From contig OY740768.1 in the NCBI GenBank assembly GCA_963513935.1, positions 1,770,404-1,834,403 on the forward strand: 64,000 nucleotides of DNA. Reading direction: 5' to 3'. Below, piece after piece: positions 24,661-38,354 of this stretch. Both the position numbers and the translations under genes were made by a program. The DNA comes from Aphrophora alni (taxonomy: Eukaryota > Arthropoda > Insecta > Hemiptera > Aphrophoridae). The notes beneath the pieces were generated by a model. It was given only the letters and a program-made list of their open reading frames with translations. It was not told where the DNA came from and did not search any database. The number at the start of each line of letters is the position of its first letter. Position 1 is the stretch's first letter.

Positions 24661-27041
24661 TTTATTCAAATTAATGTTTTTAGTAAAAATATTCGTGGAA
24701 AAAGTTGTGGATTGGAAACTCTGCTAAATATTTTGATTTATCAATATATCTTTGTCAATAGAAAATAAATATACACATAAAGTAAAGAATGCAATAATCG
24801 ACATATTATTCAAATTTAAATACAAACTAATTTAGTTTTGAAAAAGTTTATAAAGGAGGAAGATGAAAGTAAAGACTTAATGAATATAGGAATCCCTTTC
24901 TGTACGACTGTGTTTTATTGATTAAGTTCTTCTTCCTCTTTAATAAAATTATATTACAATAATAAATCATCTGTTTATTTATATTTTTTTATAATCATTT
25001 TTTCATTATTGTATTGTTTATTTTATCTCTAAATTTATTTGCCTCTGACAAATATTTAGCATAGTTTGTCATATAAAATCTTTTATATAAGAACATTTGC
25101 TAATTCAAGAATGGTGACATAAATTCATGTAACTGTTTAAAGTTATTCGTGGAAGTTTTACAATACGAAAAGTTAATAATCGACTTCCTTTGTTACCAAA
25201 CAGTAACCGAAGTAGGCCTACAGGGTAAGTTTAGCAAACGAAAAAATCAATCTCCTGGTAGCAAAAAACCTAAAATTAATTTTCAACAAAACATCAGTCA
25301 TCATTGTTGTCTTTATATTCCTATTTCATTGTACTTCAGCTTAAAATATACTAAATAAGACAGAAATTTGCATTTCAATTCTGCATGCAATGGTACCAAC
25401 ATGACAATATTAAAAATGTTATTGTCAAAATGTAATTTCAAACTGACTTCCCAAAAATTGATATTCGTATAGTTACGAGATCCAACAGTACCGATTCACG
25501 ATTACGAGCTAAACTCCTTCACACATGTACAGCTTCAGACTCGTTAGGGTCGAGACACTGATACGAGTGAACACTTTATAATATATACACATCTACGAGG
25601 AGGCTCATTAGGGCTTAGCATGCATCAAGTAAGTTGTAATATACACAATTACGAGGTTTATAAACTATGTACCAACAGTTTTAAACAAACTAGATAAGAC
25701 TCCTCTATCTACCTATACAAATTAAAATTTCCTTTAACTGCCACGAAACCAACTTTTGGGAATTTTAATTGGAGAACTATTTTCTATTACAGTGTATGAT
25801 TGGTCAGGGTAAGTACAAAGCAGTGCGCCAATCAACTTATTTATTTTTTATTATTACTGAAAAAAACAGAAATGTAGCACTTTGGTGCATTAAGAAATGA
25901 GATAATTGAAATTAATACAACACTTATCGCAATTTACTTTGTGAGTAAATATTTTAAATTTATTACTATATACATGGCGTTAATAGAAACGGTACTATAT
26001 AAAGTAACAAAAATATTTTAATAAGCACGAAAAAAACCTATCTAGATGTATTCGCAATGTTACAACATGAAATGTTGATAACGTACTTCTCATTTTACTA
26101 TAGTATAACCGGATGTAATTACTTGTTCTTAATCAGAAGACAATCATATTTTAAAACGATATATTATGAAATTAAATGCCAAGGAACTGCTTTTTCATAT
26201 CAACAATATAAGCAAGTCAAGGAACTATGAAATAATATATTGACGCAATTCACTACATTATTTATTCACTAGTACTGTGAAATAATTGTTATACATCCAT
26301 TAATGTCATAACAATCAAACGTTTTGACAAGGCATTAAGAATTGAAATGTTAATATTACATTCACATATTATTTTACATTAATTGACGTTTGCAAAACCT
26401 TATCAAAATCCTTTGTAATTAATATTCTTAAAGGTTTACATATTACATGTTTTTGTTCGTATATTTTATGTTTTTAAACAACTAAGTAGACTGACAAACA
26501 TTAACTTTTTAGAAGTAATTTTTCATTTATAAACATGTTTTTCGTCTTAGCTGTGAGTTTTTAATATGAAAGCAACAAATAATTAAGTTTGTTTTTTGAG
26601 TTAATTAATGAGAGGTTTAATTGTTTCAAAGTAGACAATAGATAGTGGCACCGGGCAATAATTTTGTAAATGACATTTAGCAAATATATCACCCAACCTA
26701 TGAATGACGTTGAATGTTGGATTCGGTCTAATCTATCAATTTCCAATACGTAATGTAGAAATATCAAGAAGCTGGATCAGTTTGTGGGATAAGGTTTGTA
26801 AATCAGTCCAACCCTCAGATTCCTTGCGACACCTACTGCAAATCATATATTTCAAGTCAATCAATTGACATGTTTTTCAGATACCCACTGAAATGTCACT
26901 GTAAAAATGGGTAAACCTGTAATCTAGTGGGTATTGTTCTCATTTTTCACCGCAACAATTCAATTTTTTATCTAAACTTACTTTTGTTATTGACAAAAGT
27001 TTAAACAATATTCTATTAATTTTAAGTGAAATACGACAATT
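24660..27041. other. Region upstream of the nAChR exon; no promoter recognised
   Basis: AT-rich, with no other gene. No convincing TATA/Inr/DPE set could be picked by eye in this composition. 25440-25720 is slightly richer in G+C, without recognisable content. Confidence 0.4.
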
Positions 27042-27054
27042 TGAGTTTATCAAG

Positions 27055-27084
27055 ATGGCAACACTGAGAGCATGCAAGCTGTAA
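27055..27084 (+). promoter_or_regulatory. Upstream ORF overlapping the nAChR start codon
   Basis: ATG GCA ACA ... CTG TAA encodes a nine-residue peptide (MATLRACKL) in frame +1 relative to the receptor. It starts 17 nt upstream of the receptor ATG and stops 10 nt inside the coding region. Its context (AAGATGG, purine at -3 and G at +4) looks stronger than that of the receptor ATG. It matters only if the transcript starts upstream of 27055, which the sequence alone cannot show. Confidence 0.45.
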
Positions 27085-27171
27085 CGAGGATTTCAGACAT
27101 GCGTTCAGTCGTTATGGCACTGTGTTTCGGATATGTAGCAGTGATAGGTTGCTATATACTTCTAGTTACCG
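27072..27171 (+). CDS. Nicotinic acetylcholine receptor subunit, coding exon 1 (signal peptide)
   Basis: First coding exon of a Cys-loop ligand-gated cation channel subunit that acts at the plasma membrane, mainly of neurons. The exon encodes 33 codons plus one base (phase 1): a short N-terminus (MQAVTRISDMRS) and a hydrophobic stretch (ALCFGYVAVIGCYILLVT) typical of a secretory signal peptide. It ends at a consensus donor, G|GTAAGTTT, at 27171/27172. An in-frame TGA at 27042-27044 bounds the reading frame upstream. In-frame ATGs at 27072, 27099 and 27114 are all possible starts; 27072 is the most 5' and has A at -3. The assignment rests on exon 2, because a signal peptide alone does not identify a family. 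The phase-1 join to 63444 or 63450 gives an uninterrupted signal peptide and mature N-terminus. The 5' UTR and promoter are not recognisable. Confidence 0.72.
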
Positions 27172-28411
27172 GTAAGTTTACGAAAGTGTCAAATTGTATT
27201 CTATCATTGTGTATGTGAGATTCGTTAGGCATTTTTAAATAGGAAATGTACGTTTGTATTTCGTTTTTCTAAAATGTATTCTTATAAAAAATATTAATTA
27301 TGAAAATCAAACTTTTAATATCATTTAAAATTAACAATGTTTAAATTTATTCATACAAACTTCTGCTTAATTTTCCGGAGCTAAAACCTTACTGTTTTTA
27401 GTAAAACAAAATAAAAATAAAACTAAAATCTAAAAAAAAAACAGCAGTTATCGAAAGTTATTCTTTTAAAATTTACATCTTCCTATTATTTAAAAAAACT
27501 AAAACAAAATGATGCTTCTCAACTATTTAATAATAATAAATGGTTAATATATATTTCATGTTTTAAAATTATTTAATATTGATGGATTGTTCATATTATT
27601 CAAATATGGTTTAACGTTTCCATTGTATAATTTAACTCCCTTTATCATGTGATAAAACTAGAACATAAAAAGTGAGAAATACCAACTTACCTGTTGGAAA
27701 CAAAACTGTTGTATAATATTCTTTCCAAGATTATACGGATCTTACAAATTTGATCGCTTATTGATTATTTGATTATATTATAATTACTTTTTTTTACCTT
27801 GTTGTAGTCAAAGCAATCCGTCATTCTATGTGAAACACTAAAGCGCTGTTTCTCCGATCACTGTTTGAATAAACTTCCATACGTTTGTATACACCTGCAA
27901 TATCGTAAAATACCGACATGTAATAATATTCTTACTGGCTAATTTATCCATCTGATAATAATCTATATACAAATATGACCTAAACAATATAAATCTATGA
28001 GTATGAAATGTGCATCAATTCTGCATTTAAAAATAATATTAATAGATCCGATAATTTTAATTTATTCAGAGTACATATTAATTACGTTAAAATCACCAAG
28101 ATCATTTTTTAAAAAGTTGTCAATTTTGATGAAATTAGATAAATAAATATATTTTTTTGAATGAGTTTGATAGTCATCAAGACCAGCCGTTTCAAAATGG
28201 ATACTATTTTGACTTGACGTCTCCACTCGAGTGAACGCATTTATAATCTAATTTTTAGCAAAATTTTGAATTTTGGATTACTATGTTTGATAGTACAAAA
28301 AATAAAATGTAATTGCAAATTGTAAATGTGTGTTACATTCCGAAGCTACAAACGTAATTCGATTTTAGAAGTATTTTATTTCATCTGAAAGAAGAATGTT
28401 AAAACACATGA

Positions 28412-28412
<1 letters not shown>

Positions 28413-28459
<47 letters not shown>
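28413..28459. repeat. (TA)n microsatellite
   Basis: 47 bp of pure TA. Confidence 0.97.
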
Positions 28460-28462
<3 letters not shown>

Positions 28463-28876
28463 AACTTTCAATAATCTATTAAAACAAAAGAAATAAGGTA
28501 TTTTAACTATTACACTTGAAAATCACTAAAAATCAGGCTTGTATCCCTCAAAGTACGAACTTTTGACCTCCCAATAATAAAATAATATAATTATATTTAT
28601 TACTATTTATTTATATACTCATTAGTGAGTTATATATCACTTTACTTTAAAATTTACAGGTCAAAATGTTCTCCCACATTTACAAAGGGTGATATGAGAC
28701 ACTTTGGGTAATGAAAACTTAGATTCTTCTTTGAACGAAATTTCATAAACTCGATAATATTAATTGTTAACATTTGGTGTAAAAACATTGAATAACCCGG
28801 TTAGAATTTTGACTCCAGATTTTGTTAAATATAAAATTCACCATCGGAATTTATAAAACATGAAATCCTTCAAATC

Positions 28877-29301
28877 CCAATTTGGTGAAAATCTCTTCAG
28901 ACTCACGAAAAAATTGGAGGTACTTTCTGGGCGTGTGTAAATGCAAAAAATGAAGAAGAAAATATTCATGTAAACATTATTAATTTATTTATGAGATCAG
29001 AAATAAAAAATTCAGATTTATAATTATGAGAATTTATTTTTTGTTTGATTTAAACCGAATGTAGGATGAAAATATCTTCATAATGACATATACAGAATGT
29101 GACACACGAAAAAATAGAGATACTTTCTGGGCGTGTTTAACTGCTAAAAATGAAGAAAAAATCATTGTAAACATTATTAATTTATTTAGGAGGTCTGAAA
29201 TACAAAATTCGGAATATGAGATTTTGATTTTTCTTTGTTTTAAGCCTAATTATGAGTGTTTTAAACAGTTATTAAGAAATTATAATTTTAGTTTTTGTTG
29301 A
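28877..29301 (+). pseudogene. Two tandem, diverged coding-like segments of unknown origin
   Basis: The first segment (about 28890-29022) reads HEKIGGTFWACVNAKNEEE, then NIHVNIINLFMRSEIKNSDL and a stop. The second, in a 72-codon ATG ORF at 29083-29301, reads RKNRDTFWACLTAKNEEK, then IIVNIINLFRRSEIQNSEYE. The shared pattern is TFWAC..AKNEE..(I)..VNIINLF.RSEI.NS. DNA also matches over the same span at an offset of about 218 bp. Preservation of a reading frame in both suggests an ancient coding repeat (a gene or mobile-element exon duplicated in tandem), but I do not recognise the family. Confidence 0.4.
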
Positions 29302-29999
29302 TAACTTAGATATTCTTTGATAAGCAACATAAAAAAAAACAATTTAAACACCATTTTGTTTATCTTTAAAAGAAAAAATTATTTTGTCTCTTGTAATTTT
29401 GTTATAAATTTAATGTTTAAGATATATTTGACGCTAAATATTTTAAACAGCTGGCATTTTGAAAATATAAAAAACCAAATCTTTGGTTTTGGTGCACCTA
29501 AGATAACGTATTAATAAAATGTATGTAACAATCTGAATATTTAGTTCCAAAGTTAGAAATGTTTTGTTAAAATCAAAATGCAAGGAAACTAAGGTTATTG
29601 GGACCTGGGATCATATGCACTTTTTCTTTATTTTTATCAACAGAACTCGTCTTGAGTGTTCCTCCATTTTTTCGCGAATCACCCTCTACAAATTCCTTTC
29701 CTATGTCCATGATTTAGACTTATTGATAAGTAACACGTGGCGATAAAACTGTTTTTTTCCTGGGCTTCCATAATATATGAATAGTTTCAATTTCTGCAAG
29801 ATCTTTGCCGTTAAATTTGTTACATTATTAAATATTCTACGTAAAAACACATTCTAAATAAATTTAATAATAAGCAGTTAAATTTGTCAGTAAAATAAAG
29901 AATTACTAGTCGTTTATAAGTTAACATATTTAAAAAAAACAATAAGCCATATAATACGTTAAATATGTAAGCAATATATAACAAATACAGTATTTACAG

Positions 30000-30525
30000 T
30001 TAATTCGTTTAATTTTGCGGGATAAAAAAATCAGACCCAATTAACATACGTTAATAATAAGTTAAATAAACTGTTTAGTTTTGCAAAATGTAAGCAATCA
30101 CAACACAACGTGAATCCCCACAAATAAACTAATTACTATATTCTTAACTTAGCCTAAAATATATTAAACAGCTGTTATAAATTCTCAAACAAAATAACAA
30201 AATACGCCTATTTGAAAATTTTAACCGTTTAATTTTGCGAAACGTAAGCAATCAATCACAATACAAAGTGAATCTGCATAAATAAAGCAAGCACTGTATA
30301 ACTTAACCTAAAAATAATTTGAAACAGCTGTTGTAAATTCTCATACAAAAGAAAACGTATTTTTGATTTTAAACAGTTTATTTTGACGTAAGCAATCAAT
30401 CACGACACAACGAGAATCTGCACTATATAGATTAATCTAAAAACAATTTGAAACAGCTGTTATAAATTCTCAAATGAATAAAACGTATTTACGAATTTAT
30501 AACAGCTGTTTCTAATTATCATTGT
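30000..30525. repeat. Diverged tandem repeat, about 130-150 bp units
   Basis: Three to four units. Each contains 'gtttaattttgc...gtaagcaatcacaacacaacg.gaatc' and AACAGCTGTTATAAATTCTC with spacing variation. Confidence 0.75.
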
Positions 30526-31128
30526 TAAAATATATGTATTTACCCATAGTAGGGATGTTAAATGATAAAGTCATTACAAAATAAGTGTTTCCAACGAAAA
30601 TGAATAATCTGCATGTAACACTGTCCAATTTGACACATCTATATAATTAAAATCGGCCCTATAGTGAAGTGACTGGCATGGAAATTACATAACGAATTAA
30701 ATATAATATAACAGGTTTCTTTTTTTGTAAAAAAGAACTATTTGATTATATTTATCTTCATTTTAAATACATATTCAAACATATAACATTATTTCTTAAA
30801 TGAATATGGAATTGATTGGTAAGATAGGCGTATGAAATTCTCTTCCAGTTCTAATTAATATTTTACTGTCAGGCAATTTAAGCTCTAACTTTCTTGCACA
30901 CAAATTCTCAAAAACAAATAGTAAACTTAAATAATCATTGTAGTGAATATCATTGTTAAAATATATGTATTTACCCATAGTAGGAATGTTAAATGATAAA
31001 GTCATTACAAAATAAGTGTTTAAAACGATTAAACACAAATTCTCAAAAACAAATAGTAAACTTAAATAATAATAGCCCAATGTCTCTAACAATCTTTCCA
31101 TAATTACTTTTATATGACAAAGATACAA
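30519..31128 (-). repeat. Local duplications with a 110-codon minus-strand ORF
   Basis: 'atcattgttaaaatatatgt' and the following 75 bp occur at 30519 and 30948. 'acaaattctcaaaaacaaat' and flanks occur at about 30900 and 31035. An ATG ORF at 30796-31128 (-) spans these and therefore repeats YLSLLFVFENLC. It also has a hydrophilic tail (ARKLELKLPDSKILIRTG). I do not recognise it; the duplication suggests a decayed or rearranged sequence rather than a working gene. Confidence 0.5.
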
Positions 31129-32404
31129 AAATATTTTTTATTATTAATGACTTTTTAATTATTTACTTTTTCTAAGCGTTTTTTAAATTAAAAACTCTTC
31201 ACAGAGGTATTTAAAAATAACTTAAGCTATTTCACTTGCGATATAACATTGTTCTAAACTTAAATTTTATTTGATTGAAAAGAGATTACAGTGGCTGTTA
31301 CCAAGGTCTTTTTATTTACTTTTTCTTCTTTATTTTTTACTGAGCATTTTGTGAATTATTAAACTATTTGAAAAGATATTCAAATATATCACTTAAGTAG
31401 GAGGGCATGATATTTGACACTTTTAATTTAGCCCAGCGTCAACATATTAATTTCTTCGTCAAAAACTTAAATATTCATATCTAGAATTACTTCTAGTTTT
31501 ATTTAAAACTGACACACATAATATATATTTTTTTAATTTCAACTAGATACTTTTTGCCCTTTAACTACCCCAAGTTCATTTTTTTGTTACTGCTCTATTT
31601 TTTTCCTATATGTGGGAAATTACAAAGAACATAAATGCAAAGTTTGAATTAAATATAATTTATCGTTTTGTCTGTGAAGACGGATTTGGGATTCACAGAT
31701 AAACTTAGGCACCTGCTTGACATTATACAGGTTCGTGATTTTTCCTTTAAAAATCTTCTTTTGTTTTTAATCTCTAATTCAAATTTATTTTGAAAAATAT
31801 ATTTAAAACTTTATAAATGTAGTACAGGAAGAATTTTCAGTTCTGTAAACAATAGAAAATAAATAGCTTTTATAAATTTTTCCATCTGTACTATATTTGT
31901 CTCATTTCAATTAAATGTATAATTTTCGTACAAAATATGTTCGGCTATTTTACATTTATCTACAAGGCCTAATTGCTTATTTTTTGTATTCACAAATTCT
32001 TGCATTTAGATGTCTTTTAACACCTTAATATACTGCCTTGTCACCATCATAGTTATTACTATATACAGTATTTAATGTCCTGAGTAGTAGTTTTGCATTT
32101 AGGCGATATTTTGACAACACTGTTTGTCTACATCAAATTTGAAGAACACTAAATGTACAGTCTGCTACTTACGACATGATTCAATACATATACACGTTTA
32201 TACTTATATAAGTATGTACAATTTTATAAAACCAGAGTGTATAGTATTTATAGACAATTCCTATTCATTAATTCATAGTTGATTGTGTACAATAAAAATA
32301 TACTAATTCTAAATTTAAAAACTAAATTAAGATTAATTATTTCTATAAAATTCCAAAACTAAATTATTTAACAATTAAATACTGCATCAAAAACAATTAA
32401 GAGA

Positions 32405-32685
32405 ATAAGGAAGTAAAGCTGTCTAGGAGATGAGACGAGTAAAATCAATTCGGTAAAAAGCTTTTTCATACGCTATAAATAGTTTTCTGAAGAAATAAAC
32501 ACAATGCAAATGGCTTGACATGTTCATTATCACTTAACAGTAGAAAAAATAAAAACAATAACTTTAGACGAATTGGGTGCAGTGAGCATTGTCGGGGTTC
32601 TAAAAGTAAGGCATTCATTTAAATTTCAAAGTTCAAAGAATTGAATGTGACTTTTATAATTTAAAGAATTTTTCTAAAACTTCAT
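32405..32685 (+). repeat. Dispersed repeat C, copy 1
   Basis: One of four diverged copies, about 300 bp each (others at 34945-35200, 37870-38195, 43205-43505). Shared landmarks in order: a tagga.a/tagaa start, 'agacgagtaaaatcaattc.gt.aa.agc.tt.tca', 'gaa.taaacacaatgcaaatgg', 'ataactttag.cgaa.tgggt.cagt.agcattgtcgg..ttc', 'tttccaaagttcaaagaa..gaatgtgacttttataatt.aaagaat'. Confidence 0.8.
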
Positions 32686-33237
32686 TTCCTATATGTTTTT
32701 AAAATGGTGTTTGAACGTTCAATTCTTATACGTGCACTGAAACAAAATCACACAAATTTAAAATTGGTTACAAGGTAATGCAATCACTTTCTATTCTGGT
32801 GTTTTTTTATAATGGGATACCGTTTTTAAATACCTATTTAAATAGAAATTGCTTAATACTTTGCAGGGAGAAAGCTTCCTCTTTTATTAATAAAAACATC
32901 GCTCACATCGTTCTTGCCTTCATGTGATAAACATTAAATTGGTTTTATTTGTTTCTTAGCAAACTGGTTTTGGTTTTAATTCCCATATTTCCAAAATTTT
33001 GAGAATACAATTTCAGATTAGGCCATTTTAGAAACTAAGCCTAGATAGTGTTTTTTTTTTTTACTAATAAACCAATTGTTTTTTTAATGGTGATAAAGTA
33101 CAATTTGATTGTCATGAAAATTACATTTGTATAAAATGTGATAAAACTCAGTATTGTAGATTAAAAAACAAAACAAATATCGAGTCATAGTTATGGTTTA
33201 ATTGGACATTTACCATCATTTGTAAATATGAAAACTA

Positions 33238-33300
33238 ATACACAACGTTTCGATAGTATAGGTCAACTCTCGTTATCAAGTGTGAAACTAGAACATAAAA
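33238..33300 (-). repeat. GATAACG hairpin module, single copy
   Basis: Minus strand: TCTAGTTTCACACTTGATAA, then CGAGAGTTGACCTATACTAT, then CGAAACGTTGTGTATTAG. Same family as 8590-8697 and 48345-48505. Confidence 0.6.
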
Positions 33301-34944
33301 TAGAGAATAACACCTAGAGAAGTCTAGGACCTTGTTGGAAACTAAGATAAGAACTCAAACCTAAAACAGGCCTGAGCAGTCAAAGCTAAGACTAAATACA
33401 AACATTATAAGATAAAACAATCACTACACACTGCAAGCCTTCACTACACAAAGGACGGGAAACAACTAGCTTCTTGGGCCAAAGGAGTGGGGTATTGTGA
33501 AAATATTTGAACATAAAAATAGGAGGCGCATAATATGATAAAGTTGGGCTCTGTAGTTTTTAAGAACCCAAACGAAACACATTTTTTAAATATCTGCACA
33601 AAAATCCTGTTTCGGTAAACACTAAACAAATTATCCATGTAAGGATTGATTTCTCACAAACGGCTGTAAAATTTTGATGAATTTTTTTCCAAATTATGGC
33701 TTCAAGGGACCCAAACAATTCATCGTTATTTTAATCTCCTCAACAAAGACAGTTCAAAAGTGTTCAGTAAAAATAGATACGAAACCGCTGTAATGCTTTA
33801 TGAAACAGTAAATGATTCTAGAGATTTGGTTCAAGTTAAATTGAAAAGAAAACATAACAACGATGTATGGAATTTCAATTAAAATAAACTAAACGTACGT
33901 TAATAAATAGAATTTATTTAAGGGCGAGATCAAATTGTTTAATAATAGATATTTATAAATGAAATATTATAAAAATATAAATATGTGACATCATCGCGTT
34001 ATGAAAAGGAAGAAAACATAAAAAGTCTCTTAGCCCTCAATATGATGGTAGGAAAGATAAAAGAGAGGAATTATTCGACGTTACAACCTTGAACAACCGC
34101 CATTTTGAAACTGTACAGAATAGTTTTTATTTGTGGTAACTAAAAGGTTCCATAATAAATAGGTATGCCAAATTTTAACTAAATATTTTATTTACTTCCA
34201 AAATTAAAAACATACAAAATGACGGATTATATGGAAACGAAGATTTTTTTATCTATGTTTATGTGATTTTTTTTCCATTATTTTAGTTAAGTAAAATTAT
34301 CTACAAACCTATGAAGAATTATTTCAGTAAATACCTGTGAAATATCTCGGTTTCCTCCTGGGAGATATAACCAACCAGGATTAACGATTAAATCTGAACC
34401 ATCGATGAAAATTTCTTGGATCAACTACAATTAAAACTAAACTAAAAACAACCGAATAATAATCATGTAAATTATGATTTTGTTTGTTTTGTGTGAATCC
34501 AGAAACTTAGTAAGTAGAAATCCCTGTATGTTCGAGCTCTACTAAATACAATGCATAATCAAGGGTAGTTCCCGCGGGAATCGTTCACATGGAAAATAAA
34601 CATTAGTTCTAATTAATGAAATATATTATTGACTGATCATTTTTATAAATATATCATATAGATGTTTTAAATAAAATAATTCAATATCAGTTATTCTAAT
34701 TATGATACGTATTTTGTTTTACATTTTAAAAGTCCGGCAATAGTTCTAAATAACTGATCAAAAAATGGCGAAAAACCACTTTGTGCAGTGTTATTTGCAA
34801 AATTAAAGAAAGACATGGAAAAGGCTTATAATAAAGTCAGTACACGTCAAAATTGACTCTCTTTCTAAAATTTTAAAATTCATAATCAAAACACAACAAA
34901 ATGAAGATACCTTCAAATAGTATTGTTACATTAAACACGTAGAT

Positions 34945-35200
34945 GAGAAAATCAATTCATTAAGAAGCTATTTATATCCTTTTTAAATAAACAAATAAAA
35001 AGAATGCATTCATTGTTCCTTAACAGTCGACCAAAACAATAACTTTACATGAAATGGGTTCAGTAAGCATTGTCCGGCGTTCATGTATAGACAGAGAATA
35101 GTTGAGAATGAGCAATATGCCCCTGAAAGTAAGACACTCTTAAGTTTTATTGTTCAAAGTACTGATTGTGAATTTTATAACTGAAAAAATATTTGTTTAA
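34945..35200 (+). repeat. Dispersed repeat C, copy 2
   Basis: Shares AACAATAACTTTACATGAAA, GGGTTCAGTAAGCATTGTC, 'gttcaaagta.tgattgtgaattttataa' with the other copies. No conserved reading frame seen. Confidence 0.78.
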
Positions 35201-36631
35201 GCGTCACAAGAATGCATTAATAATATTTTTAACGGATTATTTTGAAATAAAATGAAACATTCAAATTGAACATTGCATCTTCTTTATACATGAAATGAAA
35301 ATGCAAAATACAACTTTCTAGTTTGATATATACTATATATAGCCTTCATTATTTAGCCTCGTATTACGTCTCGCATATGTTTGTATTCAAATTTTAAACG
35401 TATTAAATACTTTGAATGGGCAAGACAGTCTTTTTCTTTAATATAAAGATCATTTGTTTTTTCGTATCGTTGATAGTGTTATAGTGAACCGCGAAAGTCT
35501 TTTCTTGATTTGTTCATTTCAGACAGGGTTTGGGCATTTATTTATATCAAGTATTTAATTGCTGTCAAAGTCGTTTAATATTATTTTATATTATTTCTGA
35601 ACGGTAATTTGCATTTACTTGTTTGGTTTGGATTGTTATTTTCTATATTTTACAACAAATTTTAATAATATCAGTACAACCGATTTTGATAAATTTATTT
35701 AACTATCATTAGTTTAATTAGTTTTACCTTAAGACCATTCAGCTTTTTCCTGAAGCAATGGCGGACAATACGTTTTTATTCGGACCTAATTTTTTTTTAT
35801 TCGTAAGGTAAGTATCCAAAGTTACAATTTTGACGATTATATTCTCGACATAAGATACCCATTAACTACAATTTTAACATAAAATCTGTTTTACTATTTC
35901 TGCATATTTCATCTGACTAGTATACAGAAAGACACGATTTTAAAAACATAATTTTAAATAAGAGAGACCCTAAACGGATCCAATAAAATCTGCTTTTCTT
36001 TCCACCAAAATAATTTCTTTTAAAATATAGAACGAGTAAAAAGTTGTTTTAAAAAAGTTTACTAAGAGACAGAAGTATTAGGTTAGATAATTATTATGTA
36101 ATGTATAGATTAAATTATTTCGTATCCAAAGTCAAAATTACACTGACTTTTTTGATTTGTTTGTTAATTTTTCTTTTTTACCAAACTACACTAATAGACT
36201 TAAAATACTTTAAACCATTAAATGTGACCATTAACTTCTTCTTTACCATCGTATCCATCAACAAAATTAACATTACAAATGCCTTCAATATCAATAATAA
36301 TTTAAAAAATTTCAGTTAGGTTAGGTTACAACAATCAATGACATACAATAGATAGCCACTTGAAAAACCTGCAGGAATAATATAGTAGACTGAAAAAATT
36401 CCTTCTAATCAATAATAGAAAATATTGTCTGAGCATTTAAAAGTTTATGATTTAAAATAACTGTAAATATGAGTATGGAAATACTTGAGTAATTAAATTA
36501 ATTTTTAAATAATATTTTCTATATTGAAACCAACAGGAGTTTTCTTCCTTTTTTAGGCCTATCCTGCGCAAATGCAAGAATAATTCTACATGATTTGACC
36601 AAAAAACTGTTAAATGAATTTATAGTAATAA

Positions 36632-37410
36632 TAATAATAATAATAATAATTATTATTATTCATTTATCTTGCTTCTAACAGGCATTGTCAGGTTAGGCCT
36701 AAAATACAAGAATCATAAAATACAGTTATAAAATCATAATAATTATTAAATCCACAATCTTCTATGCTATAGAATGCTATCTTTTTAAAGTATTTTTCAA
36801 TGTGTAATTTGAATTTCTTACTATTTACTGTTCTTGCATTTAATTGCAATCTATTAAAAAGTTTGACAACCTCCCATCCACCAAGAGATGTATAACTAAC
36901 CTTTTAGTCTGGATAAACTATTCCAATATTTCTAGTAAGATAATTATCTGCATTACTTCCCTAAACAAATTTTCTTTTACATTATTTAACATTGAGTACA
37001 AGATAAACAAACAAGGCACAATGAGTATACCCTGTTCAACAAAGTGTGACTTTCAAGATTTACTGTCAGTGATGCCTTTAATACATCTAAGAAACATTTT
37101 TTGCTATATAAAAACCTGTCTTGTACCTGCATAAACAGTTTCCTCCTAAATATAAAAGAGGTATAATAACTTTTATCGCCAAATCCAGGCTGATATACAA
37201 TTTTAACTTTCCAATAAAAAATGTATCCCTAGCAAATCTCGTACACAGATTATTTGTGTGAGTCTACCATCGTAGTTTTGGATCAAAATACACGCCGAGA
37301 AGTTTGACAGATCTATTCTCTACCTTACCAAGTCCAAAAGAGATTTTCTTCTCTATTTACAATAAGTTTGCTACAGTTGAACAAGAGATGAGATTTCTCA
37401 AGATCAATTT
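36632..37410 (-). pseudogene. LINE (jockey/CR1-like) 3' part: RT thumb and C-terminus, decayed
   Basis: Minus-strand frames give SVKLLGVYFDPKLRW (37266-37310), then FIGKLKLYISLDLAIKVIIP, then LQKMFLRCIKG, SHFVEQGILIVPCLYILYSM, then LGGWEVVKLFNRLQLNART and KKFKLHIEKYFKKIAFYSIE. These are the expected blocks of a jockey/CR1-type LINE reverse transcriptase C-terminus, in order: KFLGI.LD..L.W, the L.KL pair, LQKRAIR.I, F...ILT.PSLYI, and the final K.FN.LP...K.FK...K..L....YS. Stops and shifts show it is inactive. A short (TAA)n stretch at 36632-36650 fits a microsatellite-like LINE tail. The 5' side abuts the GA microsatellite near 37520. Confidence 0.8.
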
Positions 37411-37516
37411 GTTAAGTGTTGATAATGAGTCTGAACGTTACGGTTAGTAACAAAACTAGTCTCAGAATATTCTATAATAGACTGTTTCTCTTAAACCATG
37501 AAGATCACCATTACAC

Positions 37517-37865
<349 letters not shown>

Positions 37866-37869
37866 AGGT

Positions 37870-38195
37870 AATGTAGCTGCCTAGAAATAGTTCTGGAATG
37901 CTAAACAACTAGACGAAACGAAACAAATCAATTCCGTAAAAGCATTTTCATACTTTTAAATAATTTTCAGAAGTAATACACTGAATACAAACAGTATTGA
38001 ATAATGACAATTCATTACCACCTAACAGTTGGTAAAACAAAGACAATAACATCAGATGAAGTGAATTGTCGGGCGTTTATTTCTTGGCAAACAATACTTG
38101 GAAATGAGCATTCTTGATATGAAATTAAAACATTCTTCTAAATTCCAAAGGTTTATTCGTAGAATTTAAAGAATATTTACGAAAAACTGTCCATT
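37870..38195 (+). repeat. Dispersed repeat C, copy 3
   Basis: Begins 'gctgcctagaaatagttctgg' directly after the GA tract and runs to GAATTTAAAGAATATTTACG. Aligns in order with copies at 32405 and 43205. Confidence 0.8.
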
Positions 38196-38354
38196 TTTTA
38201 ATATAAATAATTCATAAAAAATGCACAAAATAAAAAAATTAAAAATGCGGTTTTAACCAATTATATATGTAAAAACTGTAATTTTTTAGGTATTAGGGAA
38301 TATTAAAGGATCACTCTAGGTCCAGTATGTAGAAGTCTACTTCAAAAATCTTAA

